From positions 490,743 to 554,742 of the forward strand of contig JAGNXB010000001.1 of assembly GCA_017985675.1 (NCBI GenBank): a DNA stretch of 64,000 bases, given 5' to 3'. Shown piece after piece: positions 27,282-36,445 of the stretch. Position 1 is the stretch's first letter. Each line of letters begins with the position of its first letter. The notes under the pieces are model-generated. The model had not been told where the DNA came from. It ran no database searches and worked only from the letters and a program-made list of their open reading frames with translations. Position numbers and translations under genes: made by a program. Source of the stretch: Saprospiraceae bacterium (GTDB lineage Bacteria; Bacteroidota; Bacteroidia; Chitinophagales; Saprospiraceae).

Positions 27282-30209
27282 ATGCAATTGAAAAACTACG
27301 TCTTAGCTTTTGGTTTCTTAGGGCTATTCCATACAATACACGCCCAATTCTCGGTTTCTGGCTCTGTTCGTGGGGCCGCCGATGGTGAGGTATTAATAGG
27401 TGCCAGCGTTGTTGAAAAAGGAACAACGAATGGAGTCACCACTGATTTTGATGGCAACTTTAAGTTTGATGTGGCCCAATTCCCAGCTATTTTGGAGATC
27501 AATTATTTGGGTTTTGAATCACTGGAGGTACCAGTAGAAAAATCCACGCGCGAACTAAAGGTAGTCTTGCAGGAAGCGGGCATAACCCTAGAGTCTGTTC
27601 AAGTGCGCGGCCATCGGATCTCAGACAAACAAAAGGAGAGCGCACTTACAGTGGAATCACTGGACCTCTTAGCTATCAAAGAAACACCTTCGGATAACTT
27701 CTACGATGGACTTGGAGCATTGAAGGGTGTAGACCTGACGGCAGCAAGCCTGGGATTTAAAGTCATTAACATGCGTGGCTTTAATAGCACCAGCCCAGTC
27801 AGATCACTTCAAATCATTGATGGTGTAGACAATCAGGCACCAGGACTGAATTTTTCATTGGGTAATTTTTTGGGATCGAGTGAGTTAGATGTCAAAAGGG
27901 TTGAACTAATCGCAGGTGCAAGTGGTCCTTTTTTTGGACCCAACGCTTTTAATGGCGTCATAAGCATGGAAACAAAAAGTCCATTTTTCTTTGAAGGGCT
28001 TAGTGCTCAGGTCAAAGCTGGAGAAAGACAACTATTTGAATCCGCAATTCGGTGGGCACAAGTTTTTAAAAATCGTGAGGGGGATCCTGTAGTAGGTTAT
28101 AAGCTAAACTTTTTTTATCTCAGGGCTTATGATTGGGAAGCCGATAATTATGAACCCGTAAATGGCACTGATTATGATTTGAGTAATCCTGGAGGCTATG
28201 ATGCAGTAAATGTATATGGTGATGAATATAAGGCATTCATGGACTATTCAGGTGCTAGCCCATGGGATATTACCTATCCTTTAGGTGGTTTTTTTAGAAA
28301 AGGTTACAAGGAAAGTGATTTAGTCGACTACAATACAAGAAATATTAAAGCGAACGCGGCAGTGCACATTCGTCTGATCCCCTCGCAGGATTTCAATTCA
28401 CCTGAGTTAATTCTCTCCAGCAGTTTTGGATCTGGCACAACAGTTTACCAGGGCGATAACCGATTTAGCCTAAAAAACATCCTCTTTTTACAAAATCGGA
28501 TTGAGCTACAGAAGAAAGATAAGTATTTCCTTAGACTATATGCAACCCAAGAGGATGCAGGCGATTCCTATGATCCATATTTTACTGCATTAAAACTCCA
28601 GGAATCCGCTAAATCAGATATTGAATTTAGAGATGATTACCGCAATTATTGGACGAGTATTGGCAAGTTTTCCACCAGGATGACCAACCAGTTAGGTTAT
28701 CCGAAGCTTATTTCCACTTTTGATCCTCAAACTGGACAAGTTGTAAGCACTTTTGATTATAATGCTGCAAATCAATGGTTTATTAATTATGCTGATTCAT
28801 TATCTGAATGGCATATGTTAGCTCAGGCCTTTGCAAACTTAAAATCAAATCTTCCCAATGTTCAGTCTGAGGATTTTTTTGAGCCGGGATCGGCTAGGTT
28901 TAAGGCTGAATTTGACCGGATCAGATCAACTAAGTCGGGCGACCAGGGTGGCACCTTGTTTTTTGACAAATCTGCATTGTATCATGCTCATGGTCAATAT
29001 CAAATAGAACCTTTTTGGTTTGACAAAATAACTGTTGGCGCTAACTATCGATTGTACCGTCCTTATTCAGAAGGCACTATCTTTAACGATACGCTGGTAG
29101 AAGAAAAAAATGACCAGGGCGAGATCCTAAGAAGTTACTACAATAGAATTACTAATCAGGAGGTGGGATTCTACGGCGGTGTTGAAAAAAAATTCATGGA
29201 CAGCAAGCTTCATACTTCGCTTACACTGCGAGCTGATAAAAATCAAAATTTTAACTGGCTGTTTACTCCTGCTGTTTCAGCTGTTTATAACCCTGCAAGG
29301 GACAATTACCTTCGTTTATCTTTCAGTTCAGCTATTAGGAATCCAACACTTACTGATCAATATCTACGTCTAAATGTTGGCCCTGCGCTTTTAGTCGGTA
29401 ATCTAAATGGCTTTGATAGCTTAATTACATTGGAATCATTTAGAAACGCCATCGATAATCCTACAGCCGTTCAGGTTGACTCATTTGTATATTTCAACGC
29501 ACCCCCGATTCGTCCGGAACGAGTGAAAACATTTGAAATCGGATACCGGACGACGCTTTTCGAAAAGTTCTACATTGATGCTGGATATTATTTTAACATA
29601 TATGACGATTTTATTGGGTATAATATTGGCCTGACAGTCCCAGTAACAAACAGCCAGGTCAATCTAAGTCAACTGCAAGTTTATCGGGTTTCGGCTAATT
29701 CCCAAAATCAAGTTTTAACACATGGATTCAATATCGGCCTAAACTATTATTTTCATTCCAACTATATGGTTAGCGGAAACTATAGTTGGAATCGATTATT
29801 GAAAACCGATCCCAATGATCCTATTATACCCGCCTTTAATACCCCTGAGAACAAGTTTAATCTCAGCTTTTCTGCCAGGGATTTAAAACTAAGTCGGAAC
29901 TACCGGACCGGCTACAGTATCAATTATAAATGGGTGCAGGGATTCCTTTTCGAAGGATCCCCCCAATTCACTGGTTTCATCCCATCCTATGATATGATGG
30001 ATGTTCAATGGAATATTTCCTACCCTAGGTGGGGTACAACGCTTAAGGTTGGTGCTTCCAATCTGTTTGGATTCACTCCCTTATCGCGACCAAATCCTGA
30101 TGGCGATTCTATAGTTGCCAGAATGTTTGGCAATCAGAATTTTCAAACGTATGGAGGACCACGGATAGGCCGATTAGCGTATATTTCGTTTCTTTACGAT
30201 CTTAAATAA
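27282..30209 (+). CDS. TonB-dependent receptor
   Basis: 975 residues: signal peptide (cleavage near IHAQ), a CarboxypepD_reg-like domain (about 24-105, GVTTDFDGNFKFDV), a plug domain with MRGFNSTSPVRSLQIIDGVDNQ and FFGPNAFNGVISMETKSP, and a large barrel ending in LAYISFLYDLK. It is an outer-membrane importer energised by the TonB system. The end of the gene is 36 bases from a T9SS-exported hydrolase-like gene, with a terminator only after the latter, so the two form a receptor-plus-secreted-protein pair. No SusD homologue is present and the substrate cannot be read from the sequence. Confidence 0.92.
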   Translation: MQLKNYVLAFGFLGLFHTIHAQFSVSGSVRGAADGEVLIGASVVEKGTTNGVTTDFDGNFKFDVAQFPAILEINYLGFESLEVPVEKSTRELKVVLQEAGITLESVQVRGHRISDKQKESALTVESLDLLAIKETPSDNFYDGLGALKGVDLTAASLGFKVINMRGFNSTSPVRSLQIIDGVDNQAPGLNFSLGNFLGSSELDVKRVELIAGASGPFFGPNAFNGVISMETKSPFFFEGLSAQVKAGERQLFESAIRWAQVFKNREGDPVVGYKLNFFYLRAYDWEADNYEPVNGTDYDLSNPGGYDAVNVYGDEYKAFMDYSGASPWDITYPLGGFFRKGYKESDLVDYNTRNIKANAAVHIRLIPSQDFNSPELILSSSFGSGTTVYQGDNRFSLKNILFLQNRIELQKKDKYFLRLYATQEDAGDSYDPYFTALKLQESAKSDIEFRDDYRNYWTSIGKFSTRMTNQLGYPKLISTFDPQTGQVVSTFDYNAANQWFINYADSLSEWHMLAQAFANLKSNLPNVQSEDFFEPGSARFKAEFDRIRSTKSGDQGGTLFFDKSALYHAHGQYQIEPFWFDKITVGANYRLYRPYSEGTIFNDTLVEEKNDQGEILRSYYNRITNQEVGFYGGVEKKFMDSKLHTSLTLRADKNQNFNWLFTPAVSAVYNPARDNYLRLSFSSAIRNPTLTDQYLRLNVGPALLVGNLNGFDSLITLESFRNAIDNPTAVQVDSFVYFNAPPIRPERVKTFEIGYRTTLFEKFYIDAGYYFNIYDDFIGYNIGLTVPVTNSQVNLSQLQVYRVSANSQNQVLTHGFNIGLNYYFHSNYMVSGNYSWNRLLKTDPNDPIIPAFNTPENKFNLSFSARDLKLSRNYRTGYSINYKWVQGFLFEGSPQFTGFIPSYDMMDVQWNISYPRWGTTLKVGASNLFGFTPLSRPNPDGDSIVARMFGNQNFQTYGGPRIGRLAYISFLYDLK

Positions 30210-30245
30210 TTCTTCTCAATTCATTTTAAACCAAAATTCCAAATC

Positions 30246-31835
30246 ATGAAGCGTCTTTACCCTTTAGTTTTTTTATTGCTTACGTCGTGGATTGTTTCCG
30301 CACAGACCCGATACCTCGATGAGGTATTTACCGATGTATCTGTACAACCAGGTATTACTTATGGCGTAAATGCAACAGTACTGTATTACAGCGCATTTGG
30401 TCAAGCTATTCCCGAAGCATTAAAACTTGATCTTTATGAACCTGTTGGTGATACAGAAACTGCACGTCCTTTAGTTTTGTATTTTCATACCGGCAACTTT
30501 TTACCTTTCAGAGATCCGGCTAATCCTTCCACCCTAGGTTTTAATGGATCTTGCGGTGGTGAACGGACCGATTCTGCAGCAGTAGAAATATGTACACGCC
30601 TTGCAAAAATGGGCTATGTCGTAGCCTCTGTTGATTACAGACTAGGGTGGAATCCACTTGCTGCAACTGATGTTGCTCGTCGTTTTGGAATTATCAATGC
30701 CGCTTACCGTGGTGTACAGGATGCACGTACTGCCATTCGTTTTTTCCGCAAATCAGTAGCAGAGCTAAGTAATCCATACAATGTTGATACGGATAAAATA
30801 GTGGTTTGGGGACAAGGCACCGGAGGTTATTTAACCTTAACGATGGGTACATTGGATAATTATCTAAAAATCCCACTAGCATCCAATGGTAAATTCATTT
30901 ATGACCATGATGCTAATCCAGCTACAAACCCTATTCCAATGGTTATTGAAGGAATAAATGGTGATATTTATGGAACTTCAGTAGGGATAAACCCTGCTGA
31001 TGGTGACACGTTGTGTTATCCTAATCACGTTGGATATGATTCTGAATATGCCCTTGCAGTGAATACAGGAGGTGCTACAGCAGATACAGCTTGGGCAGCA
31101 CCTGGACAATCGCCATTAATTTCTTATGCTGTTCCAACTGATAACTTTGCCCCTTATGGCGAAGGTATTGTTAATGTACCGGGTACTAATCTTCAAGTTA
31201 TACTGGCTCAGGGTAGTTACCTGCTTCAGAAATTACACGAGGAATATGGTAATCAAGATGCAATGGTGAATGCTGGTGTTTCTTTCGCTTTAGAGGCAGA
31301 ACAAGCTGCTGCTTTTGCTGCATCACCTGCCGAGTTCCAGGAGCCTTACGCAGGGCTATATCCTTTCAATATGCCCGACAAACCAGGTAGCCCTGGCATT
31401 CCTACTACCGTGTCGCCTTGGGAATGGACGAGTTTTGCCGGTGTAAACCCTGCAGATCCTTGCCTTCAAGATGGTGATTTTGCTCGTAACTATATTGATA
31501 CTATTGTGCAATTTTATGCTCCCAGGGCTTGTTTTGTACTTGAGTTCAATGAGTGTATCGAAAAAATCACTGGTATCAATATTATATCAGAAAGTGCTGT
31601 CGGTCTTAAGGTATATCCTAATCCTGGATATGAAGTGATCTACATCGAAACACAAAGTGGTTCTCCAATTCGGGAGGTATTACTTTATGATGAAATGGGA
31701 CGTCTGCACAAAGTTATTCCAGGCCTCAATTCCAATGTTGTTTCAGTGGAGCGCGGAAACTTACCGACCGGTCGTTATATCAGCTTAATTCGTTTTGATG
31801 AAGGTTCAGTCGTGCAAAAACTGATCTTCAAATAA
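30246..31835 (+). CDS. T9SS-exported alpha/beta-hydrolase-like protein lacking the nucleophile serine
   Basis: 529 residues: signal peptide (cleavage near VSAQ), a carboxylesterase/lipase-like alpha/beta-hydrolase region (about 40-420) and a C-terminal type A sorting domain (from about 455, LKVYPNPGYEVIYIE). The fold is recognisable from LDLYEP, PLVLYFHTGNF, GYVVASVDYRLGWNP and VQDARTAIRFFR. At the nucleophile elbow, where esterases have GxSxG, it reads WGQGTGG: position 191 is glycine. The protein may therefore be a non-catalytic binding protein or use another residue. It is co-directional with the preceding TonB-dependent receptor and is followed by a strong terminator. Confidence 0.8.
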   Translation: MKRLYPLVFLLLTSWIVSAQTRYLDEVFTDVSVQPGITYGVNATVLYYSAFGQAIPEALKLDLYEPVGDTETARPLVLYFHTGNFLPFRDPANPSTLGFNGSCGGERTDSAAVEICTRLAKMGYVVASVDYRLGWNPLAATDVARRFGIINAAYRGVQDARTAIRFFRKSVAELSNPYNVDTDKIVVWGQGTGGYLTLTMGTLDNYLKIPLASNGKFIYDHDANPATNPIPMVIEGINGDIYGTSVGINPADGDTLCYPNHVGYDSEYALAVNTGGATADTAWAAPGQSPLISYAVPTDNFAPYGEGIVNVPGTNLQVILAQGSYLLQKLHEEYGNQDAMVNAGVSFALEAEQAAAFAASPAEFQEPYAGLYPFNMPDKPGSPGIPTTVSPWEWTSFAGVNPADPCLQDGDFARNYIDTIVQFYAPRACFVLEFNECIEKITGINIISESAVGLKVYPNPGYEVIYIETQSGSPIREVLLYDEMGRLHKVIPGLNSNVVSVERGNLPTGRYISLIRFDEGSVVQKLIFK

Positions 31836-31860
31836 GGAATAATCTAATAAGTCTATCACA

Positions 31861-31895
31861 AAGGTGGTCAGAATGATTTCTGGCCACCTTTTTTT
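31861..31895 (+). terminator. Rho-independent terminator after the receptor/hydrolase-like pair
   Basis: A 13-base-pair stem (AAGGTGGTCAGAA pairing with TTCTGGCCACCTT, one G-T wobble) with a short loop is followed at once by a run of T. It lies 25 bases beyond the stop codon. Read from the other strand it has no comparable T tract. Confidence 0.9.
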
Positions 31896-31955
31896 GTGAC
31901 CTTCTAAAGATTATTATAGAAAAATGGGCATTCCCACTTCAAAACAGCCTGGAAT

Positions 31956-32462
31956 TCAGAGGTAAAGATCTACCAATCCATCCGGCAAATTCATAAAAAT
32001 AATTCGTTTTTTCATATCCATAGAAAGAATCAAATCTTGATGTAATGGGATGAGAATCTCCTTTTTGTCTTGTTCAATTACCGCTGTTAATTGGGTGGGC
32101 AGCTCTATTATATCTACTATGGGACCATACTTGATTTGAGTATGCTGATCCTCTACAAAAAAACCTATCCATTCTTCAAATGGGTTTTTGTCTTCAATCT
32201 TAGCCAATTCTTCTGAATAAGCCATCGCAACTGGCAATCCCCTTAAACCTTCTACCGCCGTGCGATCAGGCAAGCCTTCCAGACCAATGACTACCCCACC
32301 CGCTTCTCTGACTGATCGGATGAGATATGGAAGTCCACGAACTAAGACATACACCCCTTCATCCAGAAAATCAAGGTAAGCGTCATTTGTTGGGATGACA
32401 TGAATCTCGCCTTTCAGTCCATGGGGTTTACCCAATTTGCCTATTTGTATGGGTTCAGGCAT
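31956..32462 (-). CDS. rimM: 16S rRNA processing/ribosome maturation factor RimM
   Basis: 168 residues. The N-terminal beta-barrel has IGKLGKPHGLKGEIHV, the signature of RimM, and the PRC-like barrel follows from about residue 95 with EEWIGFFVED and EILIPLHQDLI. RimM binds ribosomal protein S19 and assists maturation of the 30S head. In many bacteria it lies beside rpsP and trmD; here it follows a lipoprotein gene by 7 bases in an apparent mnmA-lipoprotein-rimM operon. Confidence 0.93.
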   Translation of the reverse strand: MPEPIQIGKLGKPHGLKGEIHVIPTNDAYLDFLDEGVYVLVRGLPYLIRSVREAGGVVIGLEGLPDRTAVEGLRGLPVAMAYSEELAKIEDKNPFEEWIGFFVEDQHTQIKYGPIVDIIELPTQLTAVIEQDKKEILIPLHQDLILSMDMKKRIIFMNLPDGLVDLYL

Positions 32463-32469
32463 TGTTCAA

Positions 32470-33228
32470 TTATTGATAAGATATAAGATGTTGCTCCAGG
32501 ATATATCCTTTCTCCGCCTTCAAAGACCATGGAATACCCTCACAAGCAGCAGGATTACCATTACATTGTGTATCAAGTATTTCCATTTTCCGATAAACCA
32601 ATCCAACACCACGCTGATAAAATTCAACACTTAAGCGGCGTTCCAACAGATTTTCACTATCTGCCTGTCTAATGGAAAGTACGTCTGTCCAATGTTTGTT
32701 ATCTACCATCAGCGAATCACCTTTGCCCAAAACTAAAAAGGCCCAGCCTTTGAACGGTTGCATTAATTCACCTGCAATGGGTATTCTGATCAAGGGATCA
32801 AAAAATGCCGTTCCATCCCAAGTCAAGCCGGAATAAATTGGATGAAGTGCTTTAATTAGGATTAGATTGTCTTCATTCCACAATAGCTTATCCACCTGAG
32901 GGGTGACTGTAAATGTTTTAGAATAAATCCAGCCTTGTACTGAGTCGCGACTCGAATAACGTTCCATCACCCATGCTAAACCGGTAGGGGTACTAAAGGT
33001 ATCCGTTACAGTTTCTCTTATATAAGCTTTTATGGTATCGATCGGTTGATTACTGCCGATGGGGTCATAAATAATTGAATCGACTTCCCAAAGCCAGGAT
33101 TTATGTAAAGCGAATGGAAAAAAATCAGATCCATTTTCCACATCTGTTGGTTCGATTAAAGTGTCCGGACGACAAGAAAAGAACAACATTATGCTTATTA
33201 CAGAAAGGATTAAAGATTTTCTAAACAT
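32470..33228 (-). CDS. Lipoprotein of unknown function
   Basis: 252 residues from the ATG at 33228, which overlaps the mnmA stop by 8 bases; the frame reaches 33252 but the signal peptide starts at the later ATG. The lipobox is LFFSC (about Cys 19). The mature part is beta-rich with many Trp and Tyr (FFPFALHKSWLWEVDSI, TWDGTAFFDP), a pattern seen in envelope lipoproteins of Bacteroidota. No catalytic motif is seen. Its place between mnmA and rimM is probably a matter of shared transcription. Confidence 0.75.
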   Translation of the reverse strand: MFRKSLILSVISIMLFFSCRPDTLIEPTDVENGSDFFPFALHKSWLWEVDSIIYDPIGSNQPIDTIKAYIRETVTDTFSTPTGLAWVMERYSSRDSVQGWIYSKTFTVTPQVDKLLWNEDNLILIKALHPIYSGLTWDGTAFFDPLIRIPIAGELMQPFKGWAFLVLGKGDSLMVDNKHWTDVLSIRQADSENLLERRLSVEFYQRGVGLVYRKMEILDTQCNGNPAACEGIPWSLKAEKGYILEQHLISYQ

Positions 33229-34336
33229 GGTCGTCACGTCTTTTGCTTCCATAGATTATTCCCCCTCCTACTACATCTGCGTCTTCGTAAAATACGGCAG
33301 ACTGTCCTGGAGCTACACCTCTGACATTGGCATGAAAGGATACTTCTACCTGGTCTTCCGATTTCTGGGTGACTTCACTTAAAGCTCCGGGATCATTATA
33401 CCTAATCTGGGTCACAACTTCTCTTGGAGTAAATAAATTATCATATTTCATCAAATTTATGCCACCAACATGGATACTGTTCCTAATCAAGGCATCTAAT
33501 TCCCCTAAAACTACCGTGTTGGTATCTGGACGAATCTCGGTTACAAACATTGGCTTTCCGAAGGCAGTGCCTAATCCCTTCCGCTGACCAATAGTATAAA
33601 ATGGATATCCTTCATGTGTACCAATGACATTGCCCATCTGATCCACAAATGATCCGCCTTGAACGGCTTTTTCAAGACCGTCTACACGCCGTTTTAAAAA
33701 GCCTCTATAATCGTTATCCGGCACAAAGCAGATTTCATAACTTTCAGCCTTCTTGGATAGCTCTGTAAATCCCCAGTCAGCAGCCATCTGCCGCACTTCG
33801 GGTTTACGATAGGGGCCCAGAGGAAATTGGCTTCTGGACAGACATGCCTGGGACAAACCCCACAATACATAACTTTGGTCCTTATTTAGATCTATCGCTT
33901 TCCGTACAAATAATCGATCGCCTTGTTGGCCGGTCCTGGCATAATGTCCGGTAGCAATAAAGGCACAATCCAACGCGTCAGCACGTTTTAGTAATGCACT
34001 CCATTTGATGTGGGTATTACATAAAACGCATGGATTAGGTGTCCTACCAGCGAGATACTCATCTACAAAATTATCAATAACATAATCCCCAAATTCCTCA
34101 CGGATATCCACAATAAAATGATGAAAACCCATCTTAACAGCAACTAAACGGGCATCATTAATGGAGTCAAGGCTACAGCATCCCGTTTCTTTCCGGCTAC
34201 CGCCCGATGATGCATAGTCCCATGTTTTCATGGTGATTCCGATTACCTCATATCCCTCTTCATGCAACATCATTGCAGTAACGGTGGAATCTATACCCCC
34301 ACTCATAGCTACCAGCACTCGACCGTGTTTACTCAT
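33221..34336 (-). CDS. mnmA: tRNA-specific 2-thiouridylase MnmA
   Basis: 371 residues. The PP-loop AMSGGIDSTVTA near the N-terminus adenylates the wobble uridine. The two catalytic cysteines are in TPNPCVLCN and SYEICFVPD, and GQRKGLG lies in the central domain. It installs the 2-thio group on U34 of tRNA-Lys, Glu and Gln. It is the first gene of an operon with a lipoprotein and rimM, with a candidate promoter just upstream. Confidence 0.96.
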   Translation of the reverse strand: MSKHGRVLVAMSGGIDSTVTAMMLHEEGYEVIGITMKTWDYASSGGSRKETGCCSLDSINDARLVAVKMGFHHFIVDIREEFGDYVIDNFVDEYLAGRTPNPCVLCNTHIKWSALLKRADALDCAFIATGHYARTGQQGDRLFVRKAIDLNKDQSYVLWGLSQACLSRSQFPLGPYRKPEVRQMAADWGFTELSKKAESYEICFVPDNDYRGFLKRRVDGLEKAVQGGSFVDQMGNVIGTHEGYPFYTIGQRKGLGTAFGKPMFVTEIRPDTNTVVLGELDALIRNSIHVGGINLMKYDNLFTPREVVTQIRYNDPGALSEVTQKSEDQVEVSFHANVRGVAPGQSAVFYEDADVVGGGIIYGSKRRDDHV

Positions 34337-34353
34337 ACGTTTTTAAGATAGTG

Positions 34354-34381
34354 CAAAGGTACATAGCCCGGTAAACATCAA
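34354..34381 (-). promoter_or_regulatory. Candidate mnmA promoter (TTG-N17-TACCTTTG)
   Basis: On the minus strand a perfect -7 box TACCTTTG (34361-34354) lies 17 bases from an upstream TTG (34381-34379), and the ATG follows 17 bases after the -7 box. The spacing is slightly short of the usual 19-21. Confidence 0.45.
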
Positions 34382-34440
34382 GTCATACATCAATGTTGCA
34401 GGAGCCTAATCTAAGCTTGGGGTTTGGTTTAGGGGCAAGT

Positions 34441-34490
34441 TAAAAATTCACATTAAATTTAATTTAAATTAAAATTATATTTAATATGAT
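34441..34490. other. Extremely AT-rich tract upstream of the Tudor-like gene
   Basis: Only 3 of 50 bases are G or C. The tract contains overlapping near-palindromes of AAATTTAATTTAAATT type and sits 36 bases before the ATG at 34527, between divergent mnmA and the Tudor-like gene. It could act as an UP element or a site for a nucleoid protein. No -7 box of good quality was found between it and the gene. Confidence 0.4.
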
Positions 34491-34526
34491 TGGAACGGAT
34501 TTTGCCCTATGCTAAAAAAAAGGACA

Positions 34527-35060
34527 ATGAACAATAATGAAAACTTACTGGGTATAGGTAGTCGGGTCAATCACCCAGCCTATGGTCAAGGTGTCGTCAC
34601 CAGGCTTCACCTTGTAGCCTATGATGTATGTTTTATTCAATATGGCGTCAAACAAGTGGGTAAAGAATATAATGCTTGGGAAATTATAGACCACATCCCT
34701 GCTGAAGAATCGGTTACGTTCAATGAGGCAGAACGCTCGTTGATGAAAATTCTCAAGACATGGGGTGAAATTTCAGAAATCGTAAAGCTAGGTGACAAAT
34801 GGCTAAATGGTACACTTATACTTCGTCCGGGCGAACAAGGACTTAAGGACAAAGAAATGCCCATCGAAGACTTTTTTCACAAGATTGTCATGACTCGTGA
34901 TCGCCTAAGGGTAATGGAGCAACGGATAAATAGTAGCGCATTGAAAGATGAGGAAAAGGTTAATCTACAGCAATATATAACAAAAATTTATGGATCGCTG
35001 ACTTCCTTTAATATCCTGTTCAAGCAGAAGGAAGATCATTTTGTTGGAGAAAAATCATAA
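34527..35060 (+). CDS. Conserved small protein with UvrD/PcrA-like C-terminal Tudor motif
   Basis: 177 residues from the ATG at 34527 (the longer frame starts at 34509 with a lysine-rich addition). No signal peptide. Residues about 7-50 (IGSRVNHPAYGQGVVTRL, FIQYG) resemble the Tudor-like domain at the end of UvrD/PcrA helicases (GDRVxHxxFGxGxV), which contacts RNA polymerase. The rest is helical and charged, with a KDEEKVNLQQYITKIYGSL segment. I do not recognise the whole protein. It is followed 41 bases later by a TlpA-like gene, which may be independent. Confidence 0.7.
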   Translation: MNNNENLLGIGSRVNHPAYGQGVVTRLHLVAYDVCFIQYGVKQVGKEYNAWEIIDHIPAEESVTFNEAERSLMKILKTWGEISEIVKLGDKWLNGTLILRPGEQGLKDKEMPIEDFFHKIVMTRDRLRVMEQRINSSALKDEEKVNLQQYITKIYGSLTSFNILFKQKEDHFVGEKS

Positions 35061-35101
35061 CGAATCTTATAAGTAGATGTTACTTTGAGGAAAACTGATT
35101 C

Positions 35102-36427
35102 ATGCGCACATTTCCATTACTCTTCAGCTTATTTTTACTTTCACAAACTTCCTGCCTGGTGATTGAAGAACCTCATGCTAAATTGGCTCCAGGACTATGG
35201 CGGGGTGTGTTAAAGCTTGATCAAGCCCAATCATCAAGGCTTGGAGGCAGTGGTGAGCAACAAAAAAAATCAGCGGTAACCTTTGAGGAGGTTACATCTG
35301 GAGAATTGCCATTTCATTTTGAAGTCAATTACACCTCCACAGACAGTTTTAAAATTGTCATCATTAACGGTACGGAACGGATTATCTTAGAGGATATACA
35401 TTACGGGTTGGACCGTAGGACTGCTAAGGATACATTGGTAGTCCATTTTCCTTTGATGGACAGTTACCTTGAGGCTGTTTGTGAATCTGGCGTAATGCAA
35501 GGGTATTGGGTCGTAAATTATAAGGAGAACTATCGGGTGCCGTTTGAAGCTCGTTTTGGTGAAGCGCATCGGTTTACACCTTTGACTAAACAACCAAAAT
35601 TAGATCTTACAGGTAACTGGGCAGTACAATTTGAACCTGGCACAAAGGATGCCTATCCGGCCATAGCTGAATTTAAGCAGACCAAAAATCATCTTTCCGG
35701 GACGTTTAGAACCGAGACTGGAGACTTTAGATTCCTTGAAGGGAGCATCCAGGCTAATAAAATATACCTATCCAGTTTTGACGGGGCACACGCATACCTT
35801 TTTGAAGGAAAAATTCAGGAAGATTATACCATCAATGGCATTTTTCGCTCCGGGTCACACTACTTAGGTTACTGGGAAGGAAAAAAAGATGATACCTATT
35901 CGTTAGCCAATCCAGATAGCCTAACCATACCCACTAATCAGGATGAAACAGTTGTTTTCAGTTTTCCGGATATCAACGGGCAGCTACTTAGTACATCTGA
36001 CTCAGCTTACCATGGTAAGCCAATGATTATTCAAATATTGGGTACCTGGTGTCCAAATTGTTTGGATGAGTCCTTGTTCCTTAAACAGTATATCGAATCC
36101 AATCCTTCGAGCGAAGTAGCCGTCGTTGGAATAGCATTTGAGCGGTATCGTGACTCAGAAAAAGCACAAACACATATTAAACGCTATGCTATGAAGTTGG
36201 ATTTGCCATATAAGTTGGTCTTAGGAGGATATTTTGATAAAAAAGAAGCGGGGTCACATTTGCCTTTTCTTAAAGATATAAAGGCCTACCCTACAATGAT
36301 TTTCCTAAATAAAGACCATAAAATTGTCCGAATTCATACCGGTTTTGATGGCCCTGCAACTTCGAAATACCAGCAATTCACCAGTGAATTCAATAACTTT
36401 GTACACCTCCTGAGTGCCTCGCAATAG
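35102..36427 (+). CDS. TlpA-like thiol-disulfide lipoprotein
   Basis: 441 residues with a lipoprotein signal (QTSC). The N-terminal about 270 residues form a beta-rich module of the type found in Bacteroidota TlpA proteins. The C-terminal thioredoxin fold (about 285-435) has the redox pair WCPNC, followed by LKQYIESNPSSEVAVVGIAF and the cis-Pro region AYPTMIFLNKD. It probably works in the periplasm or on the membrane as a disulfide reductase, supplying reduced cysteines, for example for cytochrome c maturation. It ends 18 bases before the TIR-like/TPR/SDR gene and is likely co-transcribed with it. Confidence 0.88.
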   Translation: MRTFPLLFSLFLLSQTSCLVIEEPHAKLAPGLWRGVLKLDQAQSSRLGGSGEQQKKSAVTFEEVTSGELPFHFEVNYTSTDSFKIVIINGTERIILEDIHYGLDRRTAKDTLVVHFPLMDSYLEAVCESGVMQGYWVVNYKENYRVPFEARFGEAHRFTPLTKQPKLDLTGNWAVQFEPGTKDAYPAIAEFKQTKNHLSGTFRTETGDFRFLEGSIQANKIYLSSFDGAHAYLFEGKIQEDYTINGIFRSGSHYLGYWEGKKDDTYSLANPDSLTIPTNQDETVVFSFPDINGQLLSTSDSAYHGKPMIIQILGTWCPNCLDESLFLKQYIESNPSSEVAVVGIAFERYRDSEKAQTHIKRYAMKLDLPYKLVLGGYFDKKEAGSHLPFLKDIKAYPTMIFLNKDHKIVRIHTGFDGPATSKYQQFTSEFNNFVHLLSASQ

Positions 36428-36445
36428 CTGGCAACCAGGAAATAG

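Noticed and set aside
32437-32634. Plus-strand frame over the rimM/lipoprotein junction
   Set aside because: It is antisense to two well-supported genes and has no recognisable features.
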